64,000 nucleotides of DNA from Carnegiea gigantea (GCA_029747015.1 JAKOGI010001985.1:90580-154579), one strand, 5' to 3'; counted from the first letter of the stretch, positions 46,265 through 59,025 are shown. The notes: a model not told the origin generated them from the sequence alone. Program-made: numbers and translations.

Positions 46265-46700
46265 ATAACTAGCTATTTTTAACATCTATACGGCACCAAG
46301 CGGTGGCCAAGAATAGCCTCCCAAGAATAATGGGGGTGCGTGTATCCTCTTCCATTTCAAAGATAACAAAATCTATGGGTACATATAAGTCTCTTACTTT
46401 AATGGAGACATCCTCTAAAGTACCTACGGGGTACTTTAAAGAACGGCCCGCCAATTGTAAAGAGATGGTGGTAGGTCTCATTTCTCCTAGGTCCAATTTT
46501 TTACAAAGAGAGAAGGGCATTAAACTTACACTGGACCTTAAATTGCAAAAGGCATGATGTATTAACTAATTACCTATCAAACAAGGGACAGAAAAGCTAC
46601 CGCCATCCTTAAGCTTAGTAAGGAGCTTATTTTGAATTGTGGCACTACATTCTTCAGTCCATGCCACTATTTCATGCTCTCCTAGCTTTCTTTTATTAGA
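46265..46700 (-). pseudogene. Aspartic protease of Athila-like element
   Basis: Frame 46269-46520 (83 codons): MPFSLCKKLDLGEMRPTTIS and IILGRLFLATAWCRIDVK, the Athila-type protease C-terminal half with the ILGRxFLAT motif. The active-site half lies upstream (about 46520-46700) in another frame. Confidence 0.85.
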
Positions 46701-48500
46701 CAAAATCTCCTTCAAAAATTTAGCATGAGAAGGCATTTGTAGCAAGACATTAGTGAATGGAATGTTAATGTACAGTTTCTTGAGGACCTCTAGAAACTTC
46801 CCAAATCATTGGCCAAGTTTAGCCTTAGCCATTCATTAGGGGAATGGTAAAGATGGTACATAGGACTTTTGGGAAATTTTCTTGGGGTCATTAGGAATCT
46901 TGTTAGACATATCATCACCTATAACCTCATTAGAAGAAGTAGATGCTTCTTTCTCAACAACCTTGTCATTTCCATAATGTGAATGCTCATTTTGCCCAAC
47001 CCCCTTATGTCCCTCAAGTTGCTTATCCATCTTAAAATTATGGAATTACATTGTTCTCTAGGGCTAAGTTCGTTCTTACTAGGAAATTTGCCTAGAGGTG
47101 TAGATGAAGAGGTAGTTTATTGAGCAATTTGAGCTTCCAACATCTTATTGTGAGTAGGAAGCACATCAACCTGAAAGGCCAATTGCTGAACATAGTCATC
47201 TTGCTTTTGTTGTGCCAAAAGTATATTCTCCATCATAGTCTTTAAGTTGAATTTTTGAGGTGCTTGTTGAGGATAGGATGGTCTTTGAAATCTGGGGCGT
47301 GGTCTAAAATTCATTTGAGGCACGATTAGGGCATTAGACCTATAGGAGAAATTAGGGTGATTCCTCCAACCATGATTATATGTGCTAGAGAAAGGATCAT
47401 TTGTTGGCCTAGGGTTATAGTTGTTCACATATTTAACCTGGTCACTGACATCTTGGGTAAAAGGACTACCCACTTGACAATGTACAGTCAAATACTCAAC
47501 TAACCCACATATCTCACATGATGGAGAAGGGGTACTTGAACTTACAGAATTAACATTCAAGGGCTCTAATTTTTGAGACATAGCATCAACTTTAGAGGAT
47601 AGCACAGAAATAGCATCTAATTCCAACTTACCTCTCACCTGCTTGGGTTGGTTCTGTGAAATGACCATTGAAAATTGTTAAGAGGCATCTATTCTATAAG
47701 ATTGTATGCTTCATCTTATGTTTTGTTCATAAGAGTGCCTCCTATCACTGCATTAATAGTAGATCTTAACCGTTAAGTGACTCCATTATAAAATATCTGC
47801 ACGATAATCCACCTTTGAAGTCCATGGTGAGGGCATAATTGTAAAAGGTCCATGAATCGCTCCCCGGCTTCATGCAGCGTCTCATTTTCCTTTTGAGAGA
47901 AGGTAATGATTTGATTCCGCAAGCTTGCCGTCATTCTCGAATGAAAGAACTTGGTAAGAAAAACTTTTGTAAGCTCGTCCCATGTGGTGATACATTCTGG
48001 AGGCAATAAGTGAAGCCACGGCCTCACCTTATCCCTAAATGAAAAGGGAAACAAGCGTAAGCAGATGACATCGATATAAACTCAACTGAGCTTTAACATG
48101 TCACACATTTCTAAAAAACCAAGAGGTGTAAGTTTGGATCTTCTAACGGGGTTCCTCCAAACTGGGATTGTTGCACTATTAAAATAAGGACTAGTTTGAG
48201 CTCAAAATTTTTTGCTTCCATGGTTAGTTGAGTGATGCTCGAGGAAATGCCTTGGACTTCAGTGGTAACAAAATCCCGGAATGTCCATCTTTGGTCACCT
48301 CCTGTTCTTGCCAGTGATGAGAGCCTTTAGTCTTTGCTCTTCTACCCTTAATTTCTTCCTCCTAGAGCAAAAAGTCCTTTCGATTTCTAGATTAAATTCA
48401 AACGCAAAGGAACTTCACATAGAAAGGAGAGATCCTGTAAAATTACCAACAAAACTACCAGCGCAAATCAAAAATATGAAGAAAAAGAAAGAATGACAAA
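46700..48500 (-). pseudogene. Gag of Athila-like element
   Basis: Capsid part at 47773-48054 (FPFSFRDKVRPWLHLLPPEC, then WDELTKVFLTKFF and CPHHGLQRW). Then 47117-47668 (183 codons) with the lineage-typical CEICGLVEYLTVHCQ knuckle and repeated Pro/Arg-rich stretches. A third part 46836-47030 is an acidic linker ending YVPSLPFP. Frame changes at 47690-47770 and near 47100 separate the pieces. Confidence 0.88.
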
Positions 48501-48547
48501 AATGCTTAGACAATTTCTGAGGGCTAACTCAATATCCACAAATTTGG

Positions 48548-48565
48548 TCTCTGGCAACAGCACCA
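48548..48565 (-). other. Primer-binding site of Athila-like element
   Basis: On the minus strand TGGTGCTGTTGCCAGAGA, close to TGGCGCCGTTGCCGGGGA, the tRNA-Asp-type site of Athila elements. It follows the LTR end. Confidence 0.7.
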
Positions 48566-48571
48566 AAACTT

Positions 48572-49819
48572 TGACCCTACCCGCAAGTGCACAAGTGCCG
48601 TAGTTTAGAAAAGATATCGTTTCGATAGAGATAAAATTAGTCTATTAAATTTTGTCCTATAAAAGTGCTAAGCAAACAAATTTCAATTAGGTGTTTGAAT
48701 AATGCTATAATCTAATTGGAAAACTCAATCAATTTAAGACATCTAGGGCTTGTTTTACCTAGTAAAGATGTGGATTAATGGAATACGACATGCACTTAAT
48801 CTATATTGAGAGACTGAAAAGGGTGTAATCGTATTTAGAATTCAATATTTTCTTTTGAAACAAACTGAATTGCTTAAATTAACCAATTATCATTCTTTCA
48901 TATATCTTCGTTTAGTCTAAGTTATGGATTTTTATGGCTAAAGTTCCTCTTAACAAGCAAATCTTTCTCAAGTATTGGTAAGTCAAGTCCTATCTTGTTG
49001 GTCAAACATTAAGTTCTACCTTTCAATCGTTCACTTAACTAATTAGAATTAGTAGGTAAATTTGGCCAAAATTCACTCACAACAATCTCACATATGAGAT
49101 AGAATTCAACCAATTCTAATCAAAAAGAACCATGAGCAAATACAAATTAGAGATTCTAATATCAATACTTGGCTAACAATCGCTAGATTAAAAAAACTAC
49201 TCATAAATATTTGAAATAATAACAACTAAACAAAGTTTGAGAGAAGAAAACTTAGCACAATTGGAGATCCTCCAAGGGTTTCCTAACTTTGCAAGGGCTC
49301 CAAGACAGCAAGCACTTCTTCATAACTTTCACTCTTAAACTCAAAACTAACTAAGAAATCAAAAACTAAAGTAAGAAAATGGAAAGAATGGGTGAGATTA
49401 GAGAATAGGAATTCTCTTTTGTTGTATGTCTCCTTCAATCTACTACAAAATGACTCTATTTAAAGAAGAACCCGATCAGCCTTAGCCACACAATAAAGGA
49501 AAACAAAAACACTTATAGTTATGGACTCACCACGATCTTTGGCCTTCACCATGGACTATCTGTGGTGAGCTCTGTCTCGACATTCTTCTATTCTTTCTTC
49601 CTTCCATAGGCATAATGACTTGGGGGAGTTTGTGAGGGCTCAAGCTATACTCATTTAGGGGTCAAATCTACTGTAAACTAGTCCAAAAACCTACAAAACA
49701 CAGAAAAGAACCATACCCAAGCGTAAAACATAAAAAAAAAGTACATAATATAGCATAAGACACATAATTCTCCCTAAAAATGATACAAAACGACGTCAAA
49801 ATAGAGTGCACTTTTATCA
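48572..49819 (-). repeat. 5' LTR of Athila-like element
   Basis: On the minus strand it starts TGATAAAAGTGCACTC (at 49819) and ends GGGTCA (at 48572), 1,248 bp. It contains no coding frame. The partner LTR is missing, so the boundaries rest on the terminal motifs and the primer site. Confidence 0.65.
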
Positions 49820-49824
49820 CCCAT

Positions 49825-50926
49825 CCCATCATCCTCCACTCCTTGGCCTATCTTCTCTTGCTAAGACCTATTTGCCCACTGCCTCTTCGGCTTTCTCCTC
49901 AGTTGGCTTCTTCTCCAATAGAACCCGCATTGTGCCCTCCAGATAGTGATCAATGTAATGTTAGGCTTTGCTCCACTCCTCTTTTAGATTCCACTTCTCC
50001 CTTTCCTGCGTAATCTCCTATAGCCTCTCCTCTTCCTGTGCTCACTTCTAACCATCTTAACATTCATCCTATACAAACTAGGTCCAAGTCTGCCATTGCC
50101 AAGCCCAAACAACTTCTCTCCCTTTCCTCTTTTGTAACCAAAATGAAACCCACTTCTTTCAAAGAAACTTCGCAAAACTCAAATGATAAGAGGCTATGGC
50201 TGATGAGTTTCATGCATTAATGGCTAATAATACGTGAGATCTTGTTCCGTCTACTCCTACACATAACTTGGTGGCAAGTAAGTGGGTTTATAGGATCAAA
50301 TACAAATCTGATGGGAGCATTGAGCTACATAAAGTGCATCTAGTTGCTGTAGGCAATCATCAACGAGAAGGTATTGATTTTCATGAAACCTTTTCTCCTG
50401 TTGTTCGACCTGCCAGGTGGCCTATTCATGAGATCTTGCTCTAGTTGCTGTAGGCAATCATCTACCAGGTGGCCTATTCATCAACTTGATGTTAGGAATG
50501 TCTTTCTTTATGACATCCTAATCAAGCATGTATACATGTGTCAGCCTCTAGGTTTCATTCACCCCCAACTTCCAAAACTTGTGTGTAAGCTCAAGAAAGC
50601 CACCTATGGCCTCAAACAAGCACCTCGTGTATAGTGTCATAGATTGAGTAGCTTTCTCCTCATACATGGTTTTCACTGCAATCATGCTGAACCATCTATA
50701 TTTATCCTTCGCTTTGGACACCATACACTTATTCTCTTATTGTATATGGGTGATATAATCCTTACAGGCAGCTCTGTTTCGATCCCTCATTCCTTCATTG
50801 AGTTGCTTTCTAGCCAATTTGCAATGAAAGACTTAGGTGCCCTTCATTATTTCCTTGGAGTGCATGTTACTTGGTCTCTAGCAAGTTTGTTTCTATCACA
50901 GTTCAAATAAACATTTTACATTATTC
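49825..50926 (+). pseudogene. Ty1/copia integrase tail and reverse transcriptase, left part
   Basis: The first part is a Ser/Pro-rich linker (49830-50130, HPIQTRSKSAIAKPK), then the RT start near 50145-50300. The frame 50374-50634 has VYMCQPLGFIHPQLPKLVCK and KKATYGLKQAPR. The frame 50644-50910 has the palm, whose YVDD equivalent reads YMGD (near 50741), followed by LLSSQFAMKDLGALHYFLGV. Two short local duplications (50340-50481) scramble the N-terminal part. The other half is at 53657-54110. Inactive. Confidence 0.88.
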
Positions 50927-50931
50927 GTAAG

Positions 50932-53651
50932 TGTAACACCCCAAAATTAGCACTATTCTAATATTCCTCAATTATAACTAACAAGCCCAATGATTGGGGC
51001 ATTATCGCTGTTCAAAAAGGACAAGGCCTAAAGCACTAGAGATGATATAGTTGAGCATAAATCAAACCCATATACATTCCACATAATCCACAGCCATATA
51101 CATATAACTGGCAGCCAACATAAGGTTTATGCATCTTAGTAAGGTAGTCCACCATTAAGGCTACAATTCCATCAACTGAAAATCGCCAAATACATCTATA
51201 AAAATATCAGCGTAATATAACATTACTAATCCTACCATGTGCCCTTGCTCACTTATCATCTTGAGTAGGTTTGCTAGCAAGTGACCCATTCACTGAGCAC
51301 TTGCCTAAAACAAAACATAGCAAACATTTTAAAATGTGAGCTGAAGCTTAGTACATGCATTCTTGTATTGTTTAGTGATTATTAAAAAATTGGTTGGGCC
51401 AATTTGTAATTCATTTTAGTCTAAAATAGGGAATGAGATGAATGTAAAATTGTATTGCTAATTATTGTCCAATAGTGAACCCCATAGTAACTGATACGAT
51501 CTATAGAAAGGTGTACATCTACCAATCCGATCGAGGGACCTCTCCTAAGGCCGCATGGGTGACTGGAGGGCGAATGGCCTATAAATGATAATAGATGGGG
51601 TCATTAGTTAGGTAATAAATCACCAAGTAAAATGATTCATTGATATACATACCAAGACATTGTAACTTTGATAAATACATTATGATCTCTAAAGATATGG
51701 GCAGTGGACATACCTGGGATGTTTAAATGCAACCTCACTTAATAATATTTATGCATAAAAGGGGGAAAACAATAAACTAGGTCCCAATTCTGTTTCAGAA
51801 ATGTCATTATAGATATATGTAGTTAGCAAATAACACACTCTCATAATTGGTAACTTTAGTAGAAATTTATTAAAGAATGGTACTCAAAACTTCAATAAAT
51901 CATTACAAGGTACGTTACGCTAAGATAATTTGAGAGCTCAATAAATTAAGGCAATTTAACTCAAGGTAAGATAATTTAAAGCAAAATAAACTAAAGTAAA
52001 ATAAAGAAGGTTATAATGAAAAAGTTTTGATGGATATAAATGGAGTATGGGGTTTCCTTGATACTTTTGAGAAGGATAATAAAAGCTTTAAGGCCATCAG
52101 GGTATAATTAGGCTCAGGATAGCTCAAATTACTCTAGCTTAGGCCGATACCCCCTGTTCTTGATTCATTACCCTCTTCACTTCTTCCATTTCATTCTCAT
52201 GTCTTTTTAACTCAGTTTTCCAACCCAAGTAAGCTTCTAAGCATAATCAAAGTTTGTGATCTTACCAAACTATGCATTTTCTTTGCAATGTTCATAATTA
52301 TTCTGAAACTTTTAATTAAGCTCTAAAAATTTATGGCTTCCTTCTTCCTCTCATAATTCAAGTTAAATACCTCTTTAAGAACCGTTAAACTTTGTTTCTA
52401 TCATGTAAGTGTCGTATAGTAGCCAAATGCCCCAAGAATTACCTTATGATCAACCTTACACATTTCCTAATATTTTCTTCACAAAAACACTCAAAATGCT
52501 CCCATAACTCACTCACTTGCATTGTTAATCCAAAACAACCTCTTTTGGTCATTTGTAGGATTTTTCATAATCAACCAATTTTGGTAAAGCTCACATCACA
52601 ACACTTTTCAAGCCAATAACTTATTCAAACCCCAATTCTCATCTAATTTCATCCAAATAAACTTAATTGATTCAAAAATCTACATTCTCAAGCATGGTCA
52701 TCAAAACCCTAGGTAATGCTCAATTGAAATTCACACCCAAACTAATTTAAAATCATCTTACACAGCATCATATTCACTCTTTATGATAAAGATTACAAAA
52801 TTAAATCAAAACTCAAAGTTCATCAACCTTGAACACAAAGCTTGCATGATCATACATGGTTCTAACTTTCACATGACTTGTTCACTTCTTTACTTAACCA
52901 ACCAAATAAAACATCAAAAGTGCATTCATTTCTATCAATACAAAATGATTCATAATCAAATCACCCATAAAAACCTAAAATTAAATAAGATAAAGGTTAG
53001 GGTTTACCTCTGTTGTGGGTTAAATAAAGAGAAATGGAGGTGGTTGTAGAAGTTATGGGTGTGACTGGTGGTGGGGGGCGACTGGTGGTAGAGGGGCACC
53101 GATGGTAGCTCTTGGTGGCGGTAGAAACTGTAGCACATGTGGCAATAGACTGGGTAGAAACAGGGGAGGCTGGCGTGGGGTAGAGAGAGAAGAGGAAGAA
53201 ATGAAGTGTGATTTTTATTTTGTTGATATTTTAGACTTGAATCAAATACTTAGCTGTCATTTAAATAAAGTGGCTTTTTGTTGATGATAATTAGGCTTAA
53301 ATAATGGTAATTAATTAAATCAACTGCATCAACTTGTTGGGCCTTGAGTTTGGCTTAATTGAATTGGGCTCAGGGAAAAACAACGCCTCATTGTGATCAA
53401 AGCATTTTTTCGAAGCTCAAAATTAAATTTTTGTGATGTCATGAAAAATAATTAATTTCTTAAACCATAATTATCAAGGCCTACTATTGATTCACCTGAA
53501 ATTTTACGATAATTAAAACTTTAATTGCAAAGTGAGGGCTCAAAATGAATTCTTCCATACTGGAATGATTAAATGCGATAATAAAATGTGAGGAAATTAA
53601 TAACATAGCTTAATTAAATAAATAAACATGATTTAGGGTTGAGCTACTACA
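50932..53651. mobile_element. Solo LTR (or LARD) of 2.72 kb inserted in the copia fragment
   Basis: Begins TGTAACACCCCAAAATTAGC and ends GAGCTACTACA, flanked by the 5-bp duplication GTAAG (50927-50931 and 53652-53656). The copia frame resumes exactly after it. No coding region. The length and TGTAACACCCC start resemble long LTRs of Tekay/Del-type Ty3/gypsy elements, so a solo LTR is likely; a non-autonomous LARD is possible. Orientation is uncertain. Confidence 0.85.
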
Positions 53652-53656
53652 GTAAG

Positions 53657-54110
53657 TTTCATATGCATACCTACAAACCTGTCCACACTCCTTTTGCTGT
53701 TAGGACTACTCTATCCCTCTTTGATGGTGAGTTACTTACAGATCTCACTGAGTACAGAAGCATGATAGGTACTTCATAATATTTGACTATGATGCGACCT
53801 AACACTACATATGTAGTTCATGTAGTTTCCTAGTTCACGCATGCTCCCCGTCCTACTCATCTTCTTGCTGCAAAGCGTCTTCTTAAGTACCTTCAAGGGA
53901 CACTTAATCACGGGATTTTGTTGCGTGCTACTGCCGTTCCCTTTATTGTTGTTGCTTATTCTGACGCCGAATGGGCGAGTTGTAGTGATTCTTGTTGATC
54001 TACCATTGGGTAATCTATAACAATCAATGTTTTTGGTGTACTGATTCCATCCACAAATTCCAGGCATCTCACGTCACTAGACACCTTTGTCATGGAGTTG
54101 GCACCATAAA
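53657..54110 (+). pseudogene. Ty1/copia reverse transcriptase and RNase H, right part
   Basis: Continues 49825-50926 after the solo LTR. Contains SLFDGELLTDLTEYRSMIGT, AAKRLLKYLQGTLNHGILLR and IVVAYSDAEWASCSDS, the last with the RNase H catalytic Asp region. A TAA follows EYRSMIGTS, and the sequence fades out by about 54110 before the typical C-terminal SSxEAEYR motif. Inactive. Confidence 0.88.
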
Positions 54111-54433
54111 TCCCCCATTTGCTATTCGCATCATGTACAAGATCAATTACCACTATATTTCTTAAGGAAATAAAATATATTGTAAATATTTTATTGAAAG
54201 ATTTTATGTTATTTTATTTTTCTAATCATATAAGCTAGGCTAAGGATTTATCAAAACTAAGCTCGTATATCGCTTGTATTAAGCAAGGCTATTTGACCAA
54301 GAGGAAGAGAGGGCAAGATTGGCTTCTCTACCCCAAACCTTGTTTATTTCATGGTATTAATGTCATTGTAGACTCACAAAAACAAAGGGAAACTCTTCTG
54401 CTCCGCTGTGACAAAGGACTAGGCACCTAAAGA
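54111..54433. other. Spacer without recognisable features
   Basis: AT-rich to 54290, then mixed sequence. I see no gene, terminal repeat or tRNA. Confidence 0.4.
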
Positions 54434-54970
54434 TGGCAAACCCAAAAACTTCAACATAGACAAAAGAATCTCTATATTTTCTTCATGATTGCGATTCACC
54501 TAGAGCCCTAATAACATCGGTCAAGTTTAATGGGAAAAATTATGATATATGGGAGGAGGCTTTTAAAACCGCCTTGAAGGCCAAGAATAAACTTGGATTT
54601 ATCTATGGCTTAATAATAAAATCAAAGGTGAAGGTAGGCGAAAACTCGAATCAAATTAATGCATGGGAGATAGTCAATGCCATGATAATGTCATGTGTCA
54701 TGAACGTCATTGACCCGAAGCTTCACATGAGCGTTGCTTATGTTGACTCAGCACAAAAGTTGTGGGATAGTATCCAAAATAATATGTCGTTCCTAACATT
54801 ACAAGAATTCATCAGTTAAAGACTGAGATTGCATCCTGCAACCAAAATAAATAGGAAGTGGTGGAAATCTTTTGAAGGTTTCTAGTCCTATGTAATGAAC
54901 TTGACAACTATATCAAGGTTCCAGATTGCAAATGTGGAGCTATGGAGAAGATAGTCAAGATTATGCATAA
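54434..54970 (+). pseudogene. Ty1/copia Gag N-terminal fragment
   Basis: The phrase VKFNGKNYDIWEEAFKTALK (54520) and open frame 54574-54819 (KLGFIYGLIIKSK, WEIVNAMIMSCVMNVIDPKL, AQKLWDSIQNNMS) match the UBN2/Retrotran_gag family of copia elements. The frame continues in pieces to VELWRR at 54950. It is cut at 54970, where the direct repeat begins. It may or may not belong to the same element as the pol fragment, since order and distance do not fit. Confidence 0.8.
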
Positions 54971-55502
54971 CCCTATAATCACACAAGAAAATGTAGGGTA
55001 CTTAGTTCAATGAATAGATTTATACTATAACAATGATATAAAATACAGAAATAATTGAATATACAATAAGGGCATTATTGCATTCACTACAAAAGTGATG
55101 TGCATGGGTTAAAACCTCTACAAGCATGAAGAACACTTTCGATGAGCCCTACAGGATGCTAACTACACCAACAAAGCTGACAAGCTCTGTAAAACCATGG
55201 TTTCTCGCATTTTTGTCTCCCACTCTTATGTCGGTCACCACTATAATGGGGGCTCAAGTGAATGACAAGAATCCCACTGCATTCTATATGGAAGATGCTC
55301 GTGTAATGCCTATACAATTTAAAATAGCAATGCGAAGGTCCCTTTTGCTATATAATACAAGCACTTGAGGCTATCAATTTCGTTGTTTTAACGCCAACCA
55401 TTTTGCTTAGATAACATTATTAAGGTTACGTGGTAGCCCCCTTCATCAATGTACGCGTAACCATTGTCGCTCATAATGCAGCTCCATTTGTGTATGTGAA
55501 GT
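54970..55502 (+). repeat. Unidentified direct repeat R, copy 1
   Basis: About 533 bp, collinear with 58257-59025. Shared phrases include GTTCAATGAATAGATTT, CACCACTATAATGGGGGC and AACCATTGTCGCTCA. The open frame 55126-55368 is a reading of the repeat and has no known domain. Could be an LTR or other mobile-element end; I do not recognise it. Confidence 0.7.
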
Positions 55503-56430
55503 TCGAATAGTTTGAGCAATTTGAGTAACATGAGTTTGGTTGGTGGTTTCCTATTAATATATTCATCTCACTTATTATTTTAATATCTATCTTGGGGGCT
55601 TTTTTTAATCTTTCACTATCACTAGTTATGAATTTTTTAATTAGTGTTGAGCAGAATATGATGATAATTTGTTATGGTCGTTGAGAGATATGTTCATTAT
55701 ACTTGCAATTTAGTTTCTTAGCTTTTATAGCTATTGACTTAAGTCAACTGTAGTGTTTTTGCTGAATAGAGTCTATCTTAGTTTTTGATCATGTGTTAAT
55801 CAAAGTAACTATTGATCTAATTTCAAAACTCATCCTTGAGGATGAGACCCTCAAGTATTATGATGAAACAACTGTACGTTTATAGAACTGACAACAGTTG
55901 CAGAGAACGAAGAGTCATTGGCAAGTTCCTATAGGGCTGGCACAAGCAGGACATGATTGAAGGTGGCAGAACCTCGTGGTTTGGCTAATTATTTTATGAG
56001 GTACACTTACCTCTAGAGAAATGAAGTCACATTTTTTCAGTTCAGTCCTTACACCCAGCCTTGCTGTTGACCTAACCCCAGTATAATGCTCACCATGGTA
56101 AGCAATGACTGATAACTGGGTTGACTTAGTGTATGTTTTAGATTTGATGAACAGTGTGTACAGATAAGCACCTTCGTATGTATCATTATTGAATAATGAA
56201 GTATAGGTAGTTGAACCATCGCAATGAATGTTTTTAGGTCGAGAAATATTTCATCAATTAGGATGGGCAGTCATTTTATTTGGTGACTTTTTTGCATGAA
56301 CAAGAAGTAGTTTCATTAAATGTCTTGTTCTCTGCGATAACAAGTCAACTATTGCAACTGTATAGTATGATCTACTATTAGTCAACTATTATAATTATTG
56401 TAACAACATGGCTTCAAATGTGTAGGAAAG
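55503..56430. other. Unassigned sequence
   Basis: No gene or terminal structure recognised. Short low-complexity tracts only. Confidence 0.4.
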
Positions 56431-57770
56431 ATATGTAGCAAACTTCACATTTATCATAATTCATGCACTCATTTACCAAATGACTTTTCCATTGTTATAG
56501 GCCTTTATCAAGGTTCTGCTTTAAGCCCATTTCTTTTAACTTTGGTTATGGATGAACTCACAAAAGGGATTCAAGATGAATTACCATGGTGGATTTGCAA
56601 ATGACATTATTCTTATTGATGAGACCAGGGGAGCTAGCCATAAGTTAGAGCGATGGAGACATACACTCGAGTTTAGAGGTTTTAGATTAAGCAGATCACA
56701 AATACCTACATTATGGTTTCAGTGGAAATGAAGAGGAGAGGGGAGAAGTAAGCATTAATGGGATGGCAATACCAGATGTCAAGAAGTTTAAATATCTAGT
56801 CTCAATTAGTTAACAAAAAGGAGATATTGATGAGGACAATAACCAGCATATAAAAGTGGATTTCGAAAAACAGAAGAATGCTTCAGGTGTGCTTTATGAT
56901 AAGAGAATGCTTATAGGATTAGAGGTCAACTTTGTTGTATGGTAGTTAGGCCTGTTATGTTGTATGACTCATAATGTTAAAAAAGACATAAGCTCAAAGG
57001 TTGAGGGTAGCAGAAATAAGGATAATTAGTTGGATGTTTAGCTATATGAGGATGTTCAGAATTATGAATAAAGTAATTAGATACATAGTCAAAGTGGCTC
57101 TTGTCGAAAATAAGATGAGATAGACTAGACTCGAATGGTTTGGTTATGAGAAGAGAAGAAGTGTGGATACTCTTGTGAGGACATATCAGACGATTAACAT
57201 CCCTTACGGTAAAAGAGGTAGGGGACAACCAAAGAAGAGCTTGAATGAGGTCATTAGACAGGACTTGAACGTGTTAAGATTGAGGGAGGACATGGCTTAG
57301 GATAGGAGACAGTGGTAGGGTAGGATTAAGGTCTTGAATCATAGAGAGATGGGCTTATCACTATCCTTTAGTTGTCATAGGGTAGGATATGTCGCTGTGT
57401 GTTATTGGATATCTTTCCTATTTTTTGTATGTTGTGTTTGCATGTAGACAATACCTTCCTCTAGGAAGAGATAATATTAGTCTACCCCTGTTTGTTAAGG
57501 TATAGTATTTTCCTCAACTATGTTGTACTTATATTTTACATAGCTACTGTCACTTATCTTATTAGTAATTCTTAGTTTATTCGATACTGCTTATCTTAGT
57601 TTCTTCTTTAAAATATTTTTACAATATCTTTTTTTGTGCATCTCTTGAAATAAGCCTCTCTATGGATAGAGATGTCTGTATAAGTAATGTTGCTTACATC
57701 TGGTTCCCCACAGACCCTACAAAAGCGAGACCCACACTGGGTATTGGTGCGTGGTGTGTTTTTTTTGCAC
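56430..57770 (+). pseudogene. RTE-like LINE, 3' part with reverse transcriptase
   Basis: A non-LTR reverse transcriptase remnant: the palm start near 56505-56560, LFADD equivalent reading FANDIILIDE (56590), then LERWRHTLEFRGFRLSRSQ (56645), KNASGVLYDKRM (56875), LRVAEIRIISWMF (57005), RLEWFGYEKRRSVDTLVRTY (57130) and PYGKRGRGQPKKSLNEVIRQ (57200). The 3' tail contains CCCCACAGACCC and ACTGGGTATTGG (57700-57750), like the 3' ends of plant RTE LINEs. Multiple stops. No poly-A tail is seen, as expected for RTE. Confidence 0.82.
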
Positions 57771-58256
57771 TAACCACTCAACTACTGTTACTTTATAGTA
57801 AAAGATGCTGCCCTTTTGGACATCTTCCTAGTGCATAGTTAACTATACAGGAATGATAAGTGGAACATTTAATGTTTACCACTTTTACGTCCTCATATAG
57901 CTAGGTGACTGATATTCAAAGCAAGAAAAAAGTAATACTCCCATGATCAGAGAGATGAAGCTTTATCTGTCAGGGGTATATCATGTTCATAATGAAGTAC
58001 ACACTGCTAAACCAATAGTAACTTATAGGCAAAGACTTAAATGTGGATTCAATGAAGGGACATTAGAGCATTACTGAAAAGTGATGACATAAAAATAAAT
58101 TTACAATGGAACATACATATCACATAAGGAAATGTTCGTCCAAATTGACACAATCTAAGAGAACATCATATAATAACTGACCACCAAATGAGATGGACAA
58201 TACTTGCACTGGGTACTCTAATAGCAGCCAAGGCTTTTTTATTATGCGTCATTAAC
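57771..58256. other. Unassigned sequence
   Basis: No gene recognised. A phrase GTGGAACATTTAATGTTTACCAC (57860-57885) recurs with changes at about 59135, so this spacer and the region after the second repeat are related. Confidence 0.4.
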
Positions 58257-59025
58257 GTAATCCCTCTAATCATATGAGAAAATATTAGATGCTCTGTTCA
58301 ATGAATAGATTTGTACTACAACAGGGATATGAAATATAGAAATAATTGAATATCCTATACGGGCATTATTACACTCACTACAATTATGATGTATAGGGTT
58401 AAAATCTCTATAGCATGTAGAACACTTTCGATAAACCCATAGGAGATCAACTCCACCAACAAAGCTGAGAGGCTTAGTAAAACCGTGGTTCATTTCCTAT
58501 CTTACACAATCCCCCATGCATTTTCATCTCTCACTTTTATGTCAGTCACCACTATAATGGGGGCATAGGTGAATGATAATAATTTCATCACGTTTTGTGT
58601 AGAAGATGCCTACGTGATGCCTATACAATTCCAACTAGCAATGCAAGGTCCCATATACGAGACCAACTCCACTAACAAAGCTGACATGTGCTATAAAATC
58701 ATAGTTCATTACTTGTCTTACATAACCTCCTTGCATTTTCATCTCCCACTCTTATGTCGGATATCGTTATAAAGGGGGCTCGAGTGAATGATAATAATCC
58801 CATTACATTCTATATGGAAGATGCCCATCCAATGCCTATACAATTCCAAACAGCAATATGAAGGTCCCATTCACTATATAGTACAAGCACTTAGGGCCGT
58901 CAGTTTCCTTGTTTTTATACCACCCATTTTGCTTGGATAACGTTGTGACGGTTACGTGGCATACCCCTCGCTATCAATGTACACGCAACCATTGTCGCTC
59001 ACAATGTATTTTTGCTTTTGTATGT
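58257..59025 (+). repeat. Unidentified direct repeat R, copy 2, with internal 216-bp duplication
   Basis: Collinear with 54970-55502 but carries an extra tandem unit: 58445-58660 and 58661-58876 are two copies of a 216-bp segment present once in copy 1. The 533-bp and about 769-bp lengths differ by about that unit. No coding capacity. Confidence 0.7.

Larger units (their letters stand above)
44860..49819 (-). mobile_element. Athila-like Ty3/gypsy element, 3' half missing
   Basis: Minus-strand element with 5' LTR (48572-49819), tRNA-Asp-like primer site, gag, protease and reverse transcriptase in Ty3/gypsy order. It stops at about 44860 in the reverse transcriptase thumb; RNase H, integrase and 3' LTR are absent. 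The Gag phrases (CEICG, YVNNYNPRPTNDPFS, HGWRNHPNFSYRS) are characteristic of the Athila lineage. All frames are broken. Confidence 0.9.
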
